Shown here one piece after another: positions 16,845 to 26,394 of a DNA stretch of 64,000 bases (positions are counted from its first letter, which is position 1; every line of letters begins with the position of its first letter). The stretch lies in assembly GCA_951812655.1 (NCBI GenBank), contig OX638319.1, positions 806,001-870,000 of the forward strand, read 5' to 3'. The stretch is from an uncultured Candidatus Nitrosopumilus sp. (GTDB taxonomy: Archaea > Thermoproteota > Nitrososphaeria > Nitrososphaerales > Nitrosopumilaceae). A program made the translations under genes and the position numbers. The notes under the pieces were generated by a model. The model made no database searches. It had not been told where the DNA came from and saw only the letters and a list, made by a program, of their open reading frames with translations.

Positions 16845-17296
16845 TCTTCTCTCTTCTCTCTGATGTCATCCATCAAAGTTCTGAGGTGAGCCTTGTTTCT
16901 AACCGTATTCCCTCCTACCTTTTTGTAGAGAATCCAAAATTCTGGATTAGTCAAATCTTTTCTGTCTTTGGCAATCTTTAGTAGTCTTCTTAGTGCACGG
17001 ACTTTGTTTACGTATACTGTTTTCTTGCCTACTCTTGCACCCTTTCTTCCTTGTTTTGATCCCTGTGTCGTACCTCTCTTATTTTTCTGAGCTTTCTTTT
17101 CATGCGCTCTTCCTCTAGATGTTCCTGTAAATGATTTGATTTTAATTGTATTTGCTGTGATGAGGCTTCTGATATTTTCCCTGGTGATTGCATCAGCAAC
17201 ATCATCCAGATGATCAGTGTCGAACTTTATTCTGTGAACTCCAACGCCTGTAACTCTGGCTGCAAGCCTTTTCTTTGCCTTAAGATTAACTACCAT
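16841..17296 (-). CDS. rpl19e: 50S ribosomal protein L19e
   Basis: A 151-residue archaeal/eukaryotic L19e, recognised by the N-terminal NLKAKKRLAARV helix, the very basic central part with RGRAHEKKAQK (near residue 70) and the C-terminal KVGGNTVRNKAHLRTLM. ATG 17296 is preferred over an in-frame ATG two codons upstream. It overlaps the end of L32e by 11 nt and the stop of ogt by 4 nt in convergent orientation. Confidence 0.92.
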   Translation of the reverse strand: MVVNLKAKKRLAARVTGVGVHRIKFDTDHLDDVADAITRENIRSLITANTIKIKSFTGTSRGRAHEKKAQKNKRGTTQGSKQGRKGARVGKKTVYVNKVRALRRLLKIAKDRKDLTNPEFWILYKKVGGNTVRNKAHLRTLMDDIREKRED

Positions 17297-17684
17297 TTGC
17301 ACTCACTCTTGCATTGAAAATTTTGAATTTACCCTCAATTGCTTTGACAATGATATCTTTTCTCTTTCTCGTACCGACACCATGTCCAAATCTGACTCCG
17401 TCTTTTTTTGGATCCAATTTCTCCAAGTCTTTCAAATTGTAAACTAGATTATCTGTATATCCTGATGGGTGTAATCCTCTTGCCTCTTTTGGTCCGCCAT
17501 AACCTACTTTGACTAGACCTGGACGTCCTCTGCTCTTCTGCTTTCTTTGATGATGATCTATACCTTTTGGTTTTCTCCAATTCGTTTGCAGCCTAACATA
17601 ACGCCAACTTTCTGGTCTGATGAACTCTGGATTGTGTTCCTTTACCTCTTGCCTCTTGGCAATCTTTTCTTTGTTAATTGGCAT
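17286..17684 (-). CDS. rpl32e: 50S ribosomal protein L32e
   Basis: A 132-residue L32e, seen from FIRPESWRYVRLQTNWRKPKGIDHHQR and the VGYGGPKEARGLHPSG segment. Start ATG 17684 gives MPINKEKIAKRQEVKEHNP; a TATA-like TATTTATT lies about 26 nt upstream. It is co-transcribed with L19e. In other archaea L32e-L19e-L18 are contiguous in the large ribosomal cluster; here L18 and the following genes lie 8 kb away on the other strand. Confidence 0.92.
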   Translation of the reverse strand: MPINKEKIAKRQEVKEHNPEFIRPESWRYVRLQTNWRKPKGIDHHQRKQKSRGRPGLVKVGYGGPKEARGLHPSGYTDNLVYNLKDLEKLDPKKDGVRFGHGVGTRKRKDIIVKAIEGKFKIFNARVSANGS

Positions 17685-17818
17685 CAATTTGACACTCAAA
17701 TTTTGGAATAAATACGTTCCTAGACAAAACAAGTTCTTGGATCAGAAAATATAATAAGGAAACTCAAATCAAAAATTTGTGAAATTACTTACTGCTGTAT
17801 GTTTTGGAGTGACCTGTC

Positions 17819-19423
17819 ATGACTGAGCTATTGGGAAATATTGCCACTGAGCAGTTTTTAACACAATTAAATTCATTTGGAATTAAACCTTCCAAAGTCC
17901 ATCGAAATTTGGGAGTAGATGAAATGGTATCCCTGGCAGTTGAAAGAAAGGAAGGCGTAGTAAACTCTACAGGTTCTCTTTCTGTTGATACTGGAAAATA
18001 CACTGGAAGATCTCCTGATGACCGATTCATCGTATATGATGATAAAACGCATGATACAATTGATTGGGGAAAGATCAACCATCAGTTCCCAACTGGCAAG
18101 TTTGAAAAACTGTTTGAAAAAATGAAAAATTTTGTCGATAACAAAGAACTTTTTGTATTTGATGGCTTTGTAGGTGCTGATCCTAAAACTCGTTTACCTA
18201 TTAGGGTGATAAACGATCATGTTTGGCAAAGTATGTTTTCTAGCAATTTATTTATCCGACCAACTGATGAGGAATTGAAAAATCATGATCCTGAATTTAC
18301 AATTATGTGTATCAATGATTTTACGGCAGTTCCAGAAATTGATGGAACGCGAACTGACGTCTTTATTCTAATTGATCTGACAAGAAAAATTGTTTTGATT
18401 GGCGGAACTGAATATGCCGGAGAGATGAAAAAATCAATGTTTGGCATAATGAATTTCTTGTTACCTGATCGTAATATTTTCCCAATGCATTGTTCTGCAA
18501 ATATCGGTGAAAAGGGTGATACCGCACTGTTTTTTGGATTATCTGGGACCGGAAAAACTACTCTTTCAGCAGATCCTAATAGAAAACTAATCGGTGATGA
18601 TGAGCATGGTTGGTCCGATGAGGGAACATTCAACTTTGAAGGCGGATGTTATGCAAAATGTATTAACCTTAGTCAGGAAGCTGAGCCCGAAATTTGGAAT
18701 GCAATCAAGCCTGGTGCACTGTTGGAAAATGTTGTGTTAAATGACAATGTTCCAGATTATGATGATAACTCATTAACTGAAAACACTCGTGTTGGCTATC
18801 CATTGGACTTCATTCCAGGTGCCGTAATTCCAAGTGTTGGTGGAAATCCTAAGGTGATTATATTTTTGACTGCGGATGCAATGGGTATCTTGCCACCTGT
18901 TTCTAGACTTACAAAAGAAGCAGCCATGTATCATTTCATGTCTGGATATACTAGTAAATTAGCAGGTACGGAAAGGGGAATTAAAGAGCCAAAATCCGTA
19001 TTTTCCCAGTGTTTTGGAGCCCCATTCATGCCAAGACCTGCTTCGGTTTATGCAAAACTTCTAGGAGACAAAATCAATGAGCACAACACTGTAGTTTATC
19101 TTGTAAACACTGGATGGTCCGGCGGTCCGTATGGAGTTGGAACACGAATCAAGATAAAGTACAGTAGAGCAATGGTTACAGCTGCTATTTCTGGTGCACT
19201 TGACATTGTGAAATATAGACATGATGATTTGCTAAATTTGGATATCCCCACTGAATTAGAAGGTGTGCCTTCTGAGATTTTAGATCCAAAACACACGTGG
19301 AACGACAAAGACTCGTACGACATCTCAGCAAAAAAGCTGGCACAAATGTTTGTTGAGAACTTTAAAAAATTCGAGAACGTTTCATCTGATATTGTTGAAG
19401 CCGGTCCTAAGATTTCTAGTTAG
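17819..19423 (+). CDS. pckA: Phosphoenolpyruvate carboxykinase (ATP)
   Basis: A 534-residue ATP-type PEPCK, interconverting oxaloacetate + ATP with PEP + ADP + CO2. The kinase-1a P-loop GLSGTGKTTLS (near residues 239-249) and the metal-binding LIGDDEHGW (near 258-266) are intact, as is the RSPDDRFIV substrate loop near the N-terminus. It supplies PEP for gluconeogenesis from C4 acids, which suits an autotroph assimilating carbon through succinyl-CoA or acetyl-CoA. A TATA-like AATATAATAA lies near 17746. It overlaps the subtilase by 8 nt at the 3' ends. Confidence 0.95.
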   Translation: MTELLGNIATEQFLTQLNSFGIKPSKVHRNLGVDEMVSLAVERKEGVVNSTGSLSVDTGKYTGRSPDDRFIVYDDKTHDTIDWGKINHQFPTGKFEKLFEKMKNFVDNKELFVFDGFVGADPKTRLPIRVINDHVWQSMFSSNLFIRPTDEELKNHDPEFTIMCINDFTAVPEIDGTRTDVFILIDLTRKIVLIGGTEYAGEMKKSMFGIMNFLLPDRNIFPMHCSANIGEKGDTALFFGLSGTGKTTLSADPNRKLIGDDEHGWSDEGTFNFEGGCYAKCINLSQEAEPEIWNAIKPGALLENVVLNDNVPDYDDNSLTENTRVGYPLDFIPGAVIPSVGGNPKVIIFLTADAMGILPPVSRLTKEAAMYHFMSGYTSKLAGTERGIKEPKSVFSQCFGAPFMPRPASVYAKLLGDKINEHNTVVYLVNTGWSGGPYGVGTRIKIKYSRAMVTAAISGALDIVKYRHDDLLNLDIPTELEGVPSEILDPKHTWNDKDSYDISAKKLAQMFVENFKKFENVSSDIVEAGPKISS

Positions 19424-21452
19424 TCTGTCGTTTTTTTATTAGACCAAAAATTGCTATTCCGATTAATATTACTGTGATGAGAATTATTTGTTTATCAGGA
19501 ACCGATATGATATTTTCTTTAACGTGGTTTTCTGGTATTGAGTTTATTTCAATTACATTGTATGCACTTGATGTATTTCCGTCAGTTCGAATTTTTGCAT
19601 CTATCCAATATTCTGAATTTTCATGAATTTCAAAAGATGCTTTTTTGTTTGGCGTTGTTGTAACTGTTTTCTCTTTTCCATCATTGCTATTGATGATTGA
19701 AATTTTTGCAAAACTCCATTCTTCTGGGTGGTTGATTTCAAACAGTAGTTCTTGATCTTGCTGTCCTACTAAGATGGAACCTGGAGTGTAGTGCATGAGA
19801 ATTGGAACTATGTATCGTGTATCTTTATGATTGACAATAATTTTCCCTTCATGGGTTCCAAATTCTTCATCACTGACGTTAATTGCAATTTTCAACGCAT
19901 CTTTCTCAACAACATGTGAAAATTTTATTGATTCAGAGCCTTCAAATTTCACATCCAAACTATCTAACGTTGTGTTGATTGTTTTTAATTCAAACTGTTT
20001 TTCTGCAATCCGATGTTCTGACGAAAAGTTAGCAACCCAATTTGGTGGAGAGATGATCAGTCTTGCATTGTATGCATTCTCTATGTCAAGTCTGCCCGTG
20101 CCTGATTCATGTACTGAAAATTCCTGTCCATATGCATCGGAAACAGGTTCTGCTGTGGTGAGTAATAGCGATTTAATCTCATGATTGTGAAGTTCTGGAT
20201 TTTTTTGCAGTAATAGTGCCGCTGCTCCACTAACATGCGGAGCTGCAAAGCTTGTTCCGCTTGTAAAGTTGTATCCTGCATTATTTTGCGTGGTATTGAT
20301 GTATGCTCCTGGTGCAACAATGTCTGGTTTGATGTAGAATGGAGATACTGGTCCTCGTGAGCTAAAATGGGTGACAAAGTCTGGATTGTAAAATAGATGC
20401 AAGTTACCTTGTGAATCTTCTTTTATTGATTCTTTAATTTCTAGTCCTTCCTCTCTATCCATTGATACTACCGGAATTTGTGGAGCGTATCCTATTTCCA
20501 TGAACTCGTGAACCAATTCTCCTAGGAACATTCCCTGCATGTTATTGTAGACGATTAGTGCCTTTGCCCCTGCATTTGCTGCATTTTTTTCCTTCACTGA
20601 AAAATATAGTAGTTCTCCTTCGATATCGCTACCTCTCTCAACGATTAGAATGGCATCTTCTGCGTCTATTTTCTTAAGTTCGTCCATTTTTCCATATCCA
20701 CCAAAAACTATGTTTCCAGAAATCGGTTCTTCCAATTTTGATGAGCCTACCATTGGTATCACGGTGTATGGTTTTTCATCAATATCTAATGTTGCCACAA
20801 TGCTTGAGGTTAGATTGTTGTATGTTGCACCTACTGTCACCGAACCAAAATTTCTACCTGGACTTCCGATAGTTTTCATTTCTGGGCCATCGTTTCCGGA
20901 TGCAGTTACAACAAAAATTTCTTCTTCTAATGCCCGATTAACGGCATAATCTATTTTTGAATTTGTCTTGTTAACTCCCAAACTTATGTTAATGATGTCT
21001 GCTTTATCCCCAATCGCTTTTTCAATTGCTCTGATGATTAATTCTGAAGATACACCTTCTCCATCTTCTGAAACTTTGTATGCGAGAATTTTTGCTTTAG
21101 GAGCTATTCCGACTATCTCTCCATCGGCTGCAATTACACCTGCAACTTGAGTGCCGTGACCATTTGTATCCATTGGCGGCTGGCCTTCGTGAATGAAGTT
21201 GTATCCTCCTACTACTTTCCCGTCATTGCCCCATCCAAATAAATCTGGATGATTGAAATCAACTCCCGTATCTATTATTGCGACTCTGATACCGTTCCCA
21301 TTGACCCCTTCTATTCTGGGAATGTCTGTTCCAATGTATGGGACACTTCTTTGTAAATAGGTATGAATTTGACTTTCATATTGTGCAAATAGGGAAATAA
21401 CAAAAATTCCAAAAATCATTACAGATATTGAGAAAATTATTGCTATTTTCAC
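19416..21452 (-). CDS. Membrane-anchored subtilisin-like serine protease
   Basis: A 678-residue S8 protease. Residues 4-23 form a signal/anchor helix. The catalytic triad is complete: Asp61 in IDTGVD, His99 in NGHGTQVAG and Ser401 in SGTSFAAPH, with oxyanion Asn187. A protease-associated (PA) domain is inserted at about 240-345. The C-terminal part is beta-rich and ends in a second hydrophobic helix (about 650-670) followed by KKRQTN, so the protease domain should face outside. There is no obvious propeptide between signal and catalytic domain. Substrates are unknown. Confidence 0.9.
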   Translation of the reverse strand: MKIAIIFSISVMIFGIFVISLFAQYESQIHTYLQRSVPYIGTDIPRIEGVNGNGIRVAIIDTGVDFNHPDLFGWGNDGKVVGGYNFIHEGQPPMDTNGHGTQVAGVIAADGEIVGIAPKAKILAYKVSEDGEGVSSELIIRAIEKAIGDKADIINISLGVNKTNSKIDYAVNRALEEEIFVVTASGNDGPEMKTIGSPGRNFGSVTVGATYNNLTSSIVATLDIDEKPYTVIPMVGSSKLEEPISGNIVFGGYGKMDELKKIDAEDAILIVERGSDIEGELLYFSVKEKNAANAGAKALIVYNNMQGMFLGELVHEFMEIGYAPQIPVVSMDREEGLEIKESIKEDSQGNLHLFYNPDFVTHFSSRGPVSPFYIKPDIVAPGAYINTTQNNAGYNFTSGTSFAAPHVSGAAALLLQKNPELHNHEIKSLLLTTAEPVSDAYGQEFSVHESGTGRLDIENAYNARLIISPPNWVANFSSEHRIAEKQFELKTINTTLDSLDVKFEGSESIKFSHVVEKDALKIAINVSDEEFGTHEGKIIVNHKDTRYIVPILMHYTPGSILVGQQDQELLFEINHPEEWSFAKISIINSNDGKEKTVTTTPNKKASFEIHENSEYWIDAKIRTDGNTSSAYNVIEINSIPENHVKENIISVPDKQIILITVILIGIAIFGLIKKRQTN

Positions 21453-21530
21453 AAATTTTTTCTCTTCTCTAACAAGTAAAAATGAATTGCTTACTAAAGC
21501 AATAAATTGAATAAATCTTCAATATGACTC

Positions 21531-22151
21531 ATGGGAAAATACACTCTTCCTGAAATGCCATATGCTTATGATGCATTGGAACCTCACATTGATGCAAAAA
21601 CGATGGAGATTCATCATACCAAACATCATCAAACATACACGGACAAATTGAATGCAGCACTAGAGACGTGCTCATCAGATATTCAAGAAAAAGATATCGT
21701 TGACATCTTGTCTGATATTAAATCAGTACCAGACGACAAAAGAGGTGCAATTAATTTCAATGGTGGTGGTTATGATAACCATAGGCTATTTTGGAACAAC
21801 ATGAAACCAAATGGAGGCGGAGAACCTGGAGGATCAATTGCAGATGCAATCAATGATTCCTTTGGAAGCTTTTCTGACTTTAAAGAGAAATTTTCATCCA
21901 CTACAGCTGTAATTCAAGGAAGTGGTTGGGGATGGTTAGTATACAATCCTTCCTCTGGAAAGATTGAATACAAATCAATGCCAAACCAGACCAGTCCTAG
22001 AACTGAAGGACTAGTACCTTTGATGGGCTGTGATGTATGGGAACATGCATACTATCTCAACTACCAGAATAAAAGACCTGTCTACATAGAGGCATGGTGG
22101 AATGTAGTAAACTGGGATGAAGTAGAATCAAGATTCTCTAAGGCAAAATAA
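21531..22151 (+). CDS. sodA: Superoxide dismutase, Fe/Mn family
   Basis: A 206-residue SOD. The metal ligands are recognisable: first His in MEIHHTKHH (residue 28), second in GGGYDNHRLFW, then Asp and His in DVWEHAYYLNY. It converts superoxide to hydrogen peroxide and oxygen, and protects an aerobic nitrifier from respiratory by-products. Sequence alone does not decide Fe versus Mn. ATG 21531 follows AT-rich promoter-like sequence, and a long T tract follows the stop. Confidence 0.95.
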   Translation: MGKYTLPEMPYAYDALEPHIDAKTMEIHHTKHHQTYTDKLNAALETCSSDIQEKDIVDILSDIKSVPDDKRGAINFNGGGYDNHRLFWNNMKPNGGGEPGGSIADAINDSFGSFSDFKEKFSSTTAVIQGSGWGWLVYNPSSGKIEYKSMPNQTSPRTEGLVPLMGCDVWEHAYYLNYQNKRPVYIEAWWNVVNWDEVESRFSKAK

Positions 22152-22152
22152 A

Positions 22153-22175
22153 TTTTTCATTTTTATTTTTTTTTA
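22153..22175 (+). terminator. T-rich terminator after superoxide dismutase
   Basis: The coding strand is almost pure T with runs of five, five and nine immediately after the SOD stop, and the prefoldin promoter begins about 30 nt later. Confidence 0.5.
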
Positions 22176-22243
22176 CTCGTATTATGTTACGTTTTCTAAT
22201 TCCATGAATGAATTTATAACCATCCGAAAAATATTTGTTGTAA

Positions 22244-22666
22244 ATGAGTGAGGCCCAAGCTGAGCAATTAATGCAGCAAATGCAGATGCTTGAAACATAT
22301 TTTTCTGATTTATCCCAAAGAGAGGCGACTTTTTTAAATATTTTGAGGGAGGCAACTGCTTCAATCGAATCGATTAAGGCACTTGGCCAGAAATCTGAAT
22401 CTCAAACTCTTGTTCCAATTGGCATGGGGACATACATCCCAACAAAAATTTCTGCCAATTCAAAGATAGTAATCAATATTGGTGCTGGAGTTGCAGTTGA
22501 GAAAGATTTTCCATCTGCAATAAATTACCTTGAAGCAAGGATCAAAGAAGTTGAGGTTGCTTTACAAGATACTGCTTCTAAAAAGCAGGATGCTGCAGGA
22601 AGACTAGAACAAGGAAAAGCGCAAATAAATCAACTAATGCAATCTGCATCTCCTCCAAATCCGTGA
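22244..22666 (+). CDS. pfdA: Prefoldin alpha subunit
   Basis: A 140-residue prefoldin alpha: two long coiled-coil helices (about residues 3-50 and 90-132) flanking two beta hairpins, with the typical LVPIGMGTYIPTKI and INIGAGVAVEK strands. The hexameric chaperone captures unfolded proteins and passes them to the thermosome. It precedes ftsY by 6 nt. The beta subunit is encoded at 52670 in this window. Confidence 0.9.
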   Translation: MSEAQAEQLMQQMQMLETYFSDLSQREATFLNILREATASIESIKALGQKSESQTLVPIGMGTYIPTKISANSKIVINIGAGVAVEKDFPSAINYLEARIKEVEVALQDTASKKQDAAGRLEQGKAQINQLMQSASPPNP

Positions 22667-22672
22667 TAGTTC

Positions 22673-24199
22673 ATGTTTGATAAACTTCGTAAAGCATTTT
22701 CAAATGCAGCGAAAAGTCTCGGTGAAAAAGAACTCAATGAAAAATATATGGAGGACATTCTTTTCGAATTGGAAATTGCTCTTTTAGAATCTGATGTTGC
22801 AACTGAAGTTATCGACTCAATAAAATCTGATTTGAAAGAAAAATTGATTGGTTCTAAAGTTGACAAAAATGAGGTTGAAAAATTTGTTAAGGATAGCTTG
22901 ATTTCGAATATCTCTACAATGTTTGATAGTGTGGGAAATGTTGATCTTTTAGAAAAGATAAATGAAAAAAAGAAACAGGGCCTGCCATTTCTCATATTGT
23001 TTGTTGGAATTAATGGTACTGGAAAAACTACCTCTCTGGCAAAAGTTGCATACATGTTACAGCAGGCAAAATGTTCTGTAGTGATTGCTGCTGCTGATAC
23101 TTTTAGAGCTGGTGCAATTGAGCAGTTGCGTGAACATGCAAATCGACTCAACCTAAAACTTGTTGCTCAAAACTATGAGTCAGATCCAGCTGCTGTTGCA
23201 AGAGATGCTGTCTTGTATGCAAAGTCTCACAAGACTGATTGTGTGTTAATAGACACCGCTGGAAGAATGCAAACAAGTAAAAACTTAATGGAGCAAATTG
23301 GCAAAATTACCAAAGTTGTAAATCCTGACATGAAAATTTTTGTTGGTGATTCACTATCTGGTAATGACACTGTGAATCAGGCTCGTGAATTCTATGAACA
23401 TGTAAAATTTAATGGTTCAATTTTAACAAAAAGTGATGCAGATGCACGGGGAGGTGCGGCTTTATCTATTGTAAATGTTACATCCACTCCTGTGCTTTTT
23501 GTAGGAGTGGGACAGGAATATCCTGATCTAATTCCTTTTGACAAAAATATTTTCTTGGAAACTGTTTTTGGTTCATTGGATGATGTTGAACTTAAGAAAC
23601 TTGTAACTTCAGAGCCCAAACCGGAGCCAGAGCCAGAGCCCAAACCGGAGCCAGAGCCAGAGCCCAAACCGGAGCCAGAGCCAGAGCCCAAACCGGAGCC
23701 AGAGCCAGAGCCCAAACCGGAGCCAGAGCCAGAGCCCAAACCGGAGCCAGAGCCAGAGCCCAAACCGGAGCCAGAGCCCAAACCGGAGCCAGAGCCAGAG
23801 CCCAAACCGGAGCTGGTACAGGAACCCGTCTCTTCTTCAGATGATCCTTTTGAAGGAATTAGTGATGATGATATTGCAACATATTCGGATTTGTTTGATG
23901 TTCCTCCCCCTGAAAATGATGATGATGCAATCAAACTTGGAAACAAGATTCGTAGTTGGATTACAAGTGGAAGGTCAAAATCTAAAATTACTTCCAAAGA
24001 AAAACATGACGACTACAATGATGATGAGGATGACGACTACAATGATGATGAGGATGACGACTACAATGATGATGACAAATCTGTATCCACAGCCAATGAC
24101 GACGATGATGGCAAACCTGATTTGTATGATGTACCAAAGCAAAATAAAGAAGAAAAACCTAAAAAGAAACGAGGGCTATTTGGATTCTTAAGAAAATGA
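22673..24199 (+). CDS. ftsY: SRP receptor FtsY with repetitive acidic C-terminal tail
   Basis: Residues 1-310 are a complete NG domain: helical N domain, P-loop GINGTGKTT (112-120), [16 protein letters not shown] near 195 and [10 protein letters not shown]. This is the GTPase that docks signal-recognition particle to the membrane. Residues 315-380 are a proline-glutamate-lysine repeat and residues 446-468 an aspartate-rich repeat, then a basic [12 protein letters not shown] end that could contact lipid. FtsY acidic regions are usually N-terminal; here the extension is C-terminal. It overlaps argF by 4 nt. Confidence 0.93.
   Translation: MFDKLRKAFSNAAKSLGEKELNEKYMEDILFELEIALLESDVATEVIDSIKSDLKEKLIGSKVDKNEVEKFVKDSLISNISTMFDSVGNVDLLEKINEKKKQGLPFLILFVGINGTGKTTSLAKVAYMLQQAKCSVVIAAADTFRAGAIEQLREHANRLNLKLVAQNYESDPAAVARDAVLYAKSHKTDCVLIDTAGRMQTSKNLMEQIGKITKVVNPDMKIFVGDSLSGNDTVNQAREFYEHVKFNGSILTKSDADARGGAALSIVNVTSTPVLFVGVGQEYPDLIPFDKNIFLETVFGSLDDVELKKLVTSEPKPEPEPEPKPEPEPEPKPEPEPEPKPEPEPEPKPEPEPEPKPEPEPEPKPEPEPKPEPEPEPKPELVQEPVSSSDDPFEGISDDDIATYSDLFDVPPPENDDDAIKLGNKIRSWITSGRSKSKITSKEKHDDYNDDEDDDYNDDEDDDYNDDDKSVSTANDDDDGKPDLYDVPKQNKEEKPKKKRGLFGFLRK
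23615..23812 (+). repeat. 24-bp tandem repeat inside ftsY
   Basis: The unit CCCAAACCGGAG + CCAGAGCCAGAG encodes PKPEPEPE. Six complete copies are followed by one shortened by 6 bp, another complete copy and half a copy (66 codons). The copies appear identical at the DNA level, including synonymous positions, and are much richer in G and C than the flanking sequence, pointing to recent expansion by slippage or unequal exchange. Confidence 0.95.
24008..24075 (+). repeat. Second 24-bp tandem repeat inside ftsY
   Basis: The unit GACGACTACAATGATGATGA plus GGAT encodes DDYNDDED, present as two exact copies and a partial third. It is a separate repeat from the proline-rich one but has the same 24-bp period. 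Confidence 0.9.
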
Positions 24200-25107
24200 A
24201 ACTCAAAACCAAGGATGTGCTTACTTTAGGGGAACTGTCTTCAAAAGAATTTTTGGGATTAATCGATTCTTCAATTAAGCTAAAGAGAGAATTAAAAAAA
24301 AATAAAAACAAACCCATTTTGAAAAACAAAACATTGACAATGATTTTCCAAAAACCCTCCACTAGAACTCGTGTAAGCTTTGAAATTGGAATGCTCCAGT
24401 TAGGCGGACACGCCATCAATTTATCTTCTAATGACACACAATTATCTCGTGGTGAATCTATTGAAGACACGGCAAAAACTCTTTCGCGATACTCTGATTG
24501 TATTATGGCGCGTGTTTATGATCATCATTTATTGGAAAAATTATCTGAATATGCAAGTGTTCCTGTAATCAATGGACTCTCAGATTCTTTTCATCCCTGT
24601 CAAATCTTAGCTGATTTTATGACAATTAAAGAAAAGAAAAAGAAATTCAAAGGAATCAAGATAGCTTGGATTGGGGACGGAAATAATGTTTGTAATTCAA
24701 TGATCTACGGTGCTGCATTGTCTGGTGTTGACATGTCTGTTGCAACTCCCAAAGGATTTGAACCAGAAAACACCGTTGTCAATGAGTCTAGGAAAAAGAT
24801 CAATGTTGAACTTACTACTGATCCATATGTCGCAACAAAAAATGCAGATATAGTTGTCACAGACACTTATTCCTCAATCCATAACGATGATCCAAAAAGA
24901 ATAAAAAAATTCCTTCCAAAATATCAGGTTAATTCAAAACTGATGAATACTGCCAAGAAAAATGCGATCTTTATGCATTGTCTTCCAGCTAAAAGGGATC
25001 AGGAGGTCACCTCATCTGTTATTGACGGCTTTCAATCTGTAGTTTGGGATGAGGCAGAAAATCGACTGCATGCTCAAAAGGCTTTACTTGCAGCGATCAT
25101 ATCATAA
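24196..25107 (+). CDS. argF: Ornithine carbamoyltransferase
   Basis: A 303-residue transcarbamoylase making citrulline from ornithine and carbamoyl phosphate in arginine synthesis. The carbamoyl-phosphate motif STRTR (near residues 55-59), the HPCQ motif (near 134-137) and the ornithine-specific HCLPA (near residues 262-266) are present. These residues distinguish it from aspartate carbamoyltransferase. The ATGA overlap with ftsY suggests translational coupling of functionally unrelated genes. Confidence 0.94.
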   Translation: MKLKTKDVLTLGELSSKEFLGLIDSSIKLKRELKKNKNKPILKNKTLTMIFQKPSTRTRVSFEIGMLQLGGHAINLSSNDTQLSRGESIEDTAKTLSRYSDCIMARVYDHHLLEKLSEYASVPVINGLSDSFHPCQILADFMTIKEKKKKFKGIKIAWIGDGNNVCNSMIYGAALSGVDMSVATPKGFEPENTVVNESRKKINVELTTDPYVATKNADIVVTDTYSSIHNDDPKRIKKFLPKYQVNSKLMNTAKKNAIFMHCLPAKRDQEVTSSVIDGFQSVVWDEAENRLHAQKALLAAIIS

Positions 25108-25152
25108 ATCAAGTCATGTTTTTATTAACTTAGACAAAACCTGCCGTTAACG

Positions 25153-25160
25153 TATATAAG
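25153..25160 (+). promoter_or_regulatory. TATA box of the L18-Cbf5 operon
   Basis: TATATAAG lies 27-34 nt upstream of the L18 start and is the only strong core promoter before this nine-gene run. Confidence 0.6.
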
Positions 25161-25186
25161 AGCAGATTCAAACTCGGTTTCTATAG

Positions 25187-25669
25187 ATGGCTTATTCAAA
25201 AATATTGCGAAGATTAAGGGAAGAAAAAACCAATTACAAAAAACGGGGAACCATGTTAACTGGCAAGCGTGACTTTATCACTGTAAATATCACTAATCAG
25301 AATACTCAAGTCCAAATCCTTACGCCTGGAATGACCGGAGACAAAGTTGTTGCGTCTGCTCATTCTAGATATTTACTCGAAAAAGGATGGAAAGGTTCAA
25401 GAAAAAGCGTACCTGCAGCATATCTTACGGGATATTTGGCTGGAAAGAAGGCTCTTGGAAAAGGCGCTAAAGATGCCATCATGTATACTGGTACAAGGAG
25501 ATACACTCAAAGAATGGCAGCTGCTCTAAAAGGAATTATTGATGCAGGTGTTGAAGTGCCAGCTGACGAAAAAACTTTCCCTGCTGAAGAAAGGATAAAC
25601 GGCGAACATCTTACTGTTAAAAATGAAATTTCTAAAGTCAAGTCTTCGATTGATAGTGAGGTCAAATAG
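25187..25669 (+). CDS. rpl18: 50S ribosomal protein L18
   Basis: A 160-residue L18 (L5-type in eukaryotes), binding 5S rRNA. It is recognised by RREEKTNYKKR at the N-terminus, the AYLTGYLAGKKAL helix, and the C-terminal DAGVEVPADEKTFPAEERINGEH. It opens a tightly packed operon: the next gene starts 2 nt after its stop. Confidence 0.93.
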   Translation: MAYSKILRRLREEKTNYKKRGTMLTGKRDFITVNITNQNTQVQILTPGMTGDKVVASAHSRYLLEKGWKGSRKSVPAAYLTGYLAGKKALGKGAKDAIMYTGTRRYTQRMAAALKGIIDAGVEVPADEKTFPAEERINGEHLTVKNEISKVKSSIDSEVK

Positions 25670-25671
25670 AT

Positions 25672-26388
25672 ATGAGTCAGGCATCACAATCTAAACCCGG
25701 ACAAGGTGGACGTGGTAGAGGGGCACCTGTATATGGTCGTGGCCCGCCTGGGGCAGTGGCTAATGCACGCCCAAAACGTCCTAGGCGAGAGCCTGAAGAA
25801 GAAGTATGGGTTCCGAAAACCATTTTAGGACAAAAGGTCGCATCGGGCGAAATTTCGTCTCTTGAGGAAATTATTGAATCTGGATTAAGAATTCAGGAAT
25901 CCGGAATCATTAAGAAACTATTGCCCGATTTGAAGAGTGAGGTTGTTGATGTAGGTATAATTCAAAAAATGACCTCAAATGGTCAGTCTACCCGGTTTAA
26001 GGCGATAGTTGCAGCCGGAAATGAGAATGGATATTTGGGAATTGGTCAGGGTAAATCAAAACAAATGAGAATTGCCATTGAAAAGGCAACCAGTCAGGCA
26101 TTTCTTAATGTGAATCCAATCAAAATGGGTTGTGGAAGCTGGGAATGCAGATGTACACAAAAACATTCTGTTCCATTCAAGGTTAAGGGCAAGGGTGGAA
26201 GTGTTACAATTGAAATTATCCCTGGCCCTCGTGGATTGGGTCTTGTTGCAGGCGGTAAAATTAAACGATTATTGGAATTGGCTGGTCTTAAAGACGCATG
26301 GACCACCGCAAAAGGTTCTACTCCTACAATGAATTCGACTTCAAAAGCAATATTGGATTGTCTCAGGCAGACATTCAGTCAGGGTTGA
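25672..26388 (+). CDS. rps5: 30S ribosomal protein S5
   Basis: A 238-residue archaeal S5 with a glycine/arginine-rich N-terminal extension (RGRGAPVYGRG, residues 12-24), then the dsRNA-binding-like S5 domain (FKAIVAAGNENGYLGIGQGKSKQ) and the C-terminal S5 domain with GPRGLGLVAGGKIKRLLELAG. It lies at the mRNA entry channel and affects decoding accuracy. Confidence 0.94.
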   Translation: MSQASQSKPGQGGRGRGAPVYGRGPPGAVANARPKRPRREPEEEVWVPKTILGQKVASGEISSLEEIIESGLRIQESGIIKKLLPDLKSEVVDVGIIQKMTSNGQSTRFKAIVAAGNENGYLGIGQGKSKQMRIAIEKATSQAFLNVNPIKMGCGSWECRCTQKHSVPFKVKGKGGSVTIEIIPGPRGLGLVAGGKIKRLLELAGLKDAWTTAKGSTPTMNSTSKAILDCLRQTFSQG

Positions 26389-26394
26389 TAAAAC

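Noticed and set aside
23615-23812. CRISPR-like periodic repeat
   Set aside because: The 24-bp units are directly adjacent with no unique spacers, and they are in frame inside ftsY.
23392-23997. 201-codon minus-strand frame with glycine-serine-leucine repeats
   Set aside because: It is the mirror of the proline-glutamate repeat in ftsY. The repetitive composition keeps the antisense frame open.
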